The notes beneath the pieces were generated by a model, which was given only the letters and a program-made list of their open reading frames with translations, was not told the DNA's origin and searched no databases. A stretch of 5,915 nt of DNA from Methanobrevibacter sp. (lineage in GTDB: Archaea > Methanobacteriota > Methanobacteria > Methanobacteriales > Methanobacteriaceae). Of this stretch, positions 5,424-5,915 are shown piece after piece (within the stretch, counting starts at the first letter, position 1; every line of letters starts with the position of its first letter). The DNA is taken from positions 1 through 5,915 of the forward strand of contig WRCI01000109.1 in NCBI GenBank assembly GCA_009784145.1. The letters are read 5' to 3'. A program made the position numbers and the translations under genes.

Positions 5424-5888
5424 ATGAGTAAACACGAAAAATTACAATTAAGAGACTCTAAAGAAACACCAACAAGTGAAGTGTTAGAGCAAACTCTAGG
5501 TGACAGTTACCTTGCATATGAAACAATCCAAGAGACATTACCTGATTTAGATATAGAGCAAGAATGGCAGTGGTACAAGCCCTACAAGGCATGGTTTGCA
5601 AAAGGACAGCATTGGTGGACAACATCAAGAGGAACCAAAAAGGAGAAAAACCTCTATTGGCTTCATGTTTATGAAGGTTGCTTCGATATAGCAATTTGGT
5701 TCACAGAGAAACAGCGCGCTGAATTGGAAAAAATTGATGTGAGTGAAAAAACAAAACAACTGATAGATGAAGCAAAACCAAAAGGCAAACTGACTACTTT
5801 CCCCGTGATGTTCGACATAAGCACCACTGAACCCCTTGATGACATTTACACACTAATAAAATGTAAAAAAAGATTAGAGTGTAAATAG
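5424..5888 (+). CDS. DUF3788-like small protein
   Basis: This is a small soluble protein of 154 residues that I assign to the DUF3788 family by pattern. The family has no established function.
The pattern is an N-terminal LRD..TPTSEVLEQTLGDSY (residues 9-29), a central EWQWYKPYKAWFAKG (47-61), LYWLHVYEGCFDIAIWFTEK (77-96), and a C-terminal KLTTFPVMFDI (122-132) followed by a Lys-rich tail. Seven tryptophans and alternating hydrophobic segments suggest a compact alpha/beta ligand-binding-like fold. No signal peptide, membrane helix or catalytic signature is visible.
By hand count the gene is about 37% GC, against roughly 30% for the preceding methyltransferase, and it contains GC words (CAGCGCGCTG, TTTCCCCGTG) unlike its neighbours, so recent acquisition, perhaps from a gut bacterium, is likely. 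It lies 146 bases after the methyltransferase gene and may have its own promoter. Confidence 0.65.
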   Translation: MSKHEKLQLRDSKETPTSEVLEQTLGDSYLAYETIQETLPDLDIEQEWQWYKPYKAWFAKGQHWWTTSRGTKKEKNLYWLHVYEGCFDIAIWFTEKQRAELEKIDVSEKTKQLIDEAKPKGKLTTFPVMFDISTTEPLDDIYTLIKCKKRLECK

Positions 5889-5915
5889 AACGATAACGGT
5901 GAATAAAAAAAAAAA
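5889..5915. other. Window end with 11-base A run
   Basis: The last bases after the DUF3788 stop include GGTGA (5898-5902), a possible ribosome binding site with no start codon in view, and a run of 11 A (5905-5915) up to the edge. On the minus strand this run could be the terminator of a convergent gene beyond the window. It may equally be where an assembly stopped at a homopolymer. Confidence 0.35.

Noticed and set aside
5458..5694. Minus-strand 78-codon frame with Cys and His residues
   Set aside because: It is fully antisense to the DUF3788-like gene, whose ribosome binding site and family pattern are good. The Cys pattern is not a regular metal-binding motif.

Overview
The window is very AT-rich DNA from what is most likely a Methanobrevibacter-like methanogenic archaeon (Methanobacteriales). 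The evidence is a DUF460/COG2433 RNase H-fold protein, which is an archaeal family, an archaeal-type TruA, a stand-alone hisA, AGGTG(A) ribosome binding sites, oligo-T tracts in place of hairpin terminators, and Asn/Ser/Lys-rich proteins using A/T-ending codons. Species cannot be set from the sequence alone.

Layout. Positions 1-249 hold no convincing gene. The first ~130 bases are somewhat less AT-rich, and the rest is an A-tract block that reads as an oligo-T terminator for the minus strand. On the minus strand, 250-1932 is a DUF460 protein: an RNase H/RuvC-like domain, an Asn-rich repeat linker, a coiled coil and a conserved C-terminal domain. A 211-base spacer built of 27-base AT repeats separates it from truA (2144-3358, minus), a tRNA pseudouridine synthase. 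A divergent ~390-base AT-only intergenic region follows, then a plus-strand pair: hisA (3748-4488) and, 12 bases later, a class I SAM-dependent methyltransferase (4501-5277). Last is a small DUF3788-type protein (5424-5888) of higher GC. The window ends in an 11-base A run.

How the genes relate. hisA (histidine biosynthesis) and the methyltransferase look co-transcribed, with strong matching ribosome binding sites, but the methyltransferase has no visible histidine role. The methyltransferase and the DUF3788 protein resemble families common in gut bacteria and may have been acquired. truA and the DUF460 gene are codirectional with no clear terminator between them.

The most notable signal is tandem repetition. 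truA carries a run of eight 24-base (8-residue) repeats inside a ~130-residue insertion in its catalytic domain. The neighbouring DUF460 gene carries four 24-base and three 18-base repeats in its linker. Both keep the reading frame. Non-coding spacers carry their own 26-32-base repeats. I see no CRISPR array, tRNA, rRNA, complete insertion sequence or obvious new multi-gene system.
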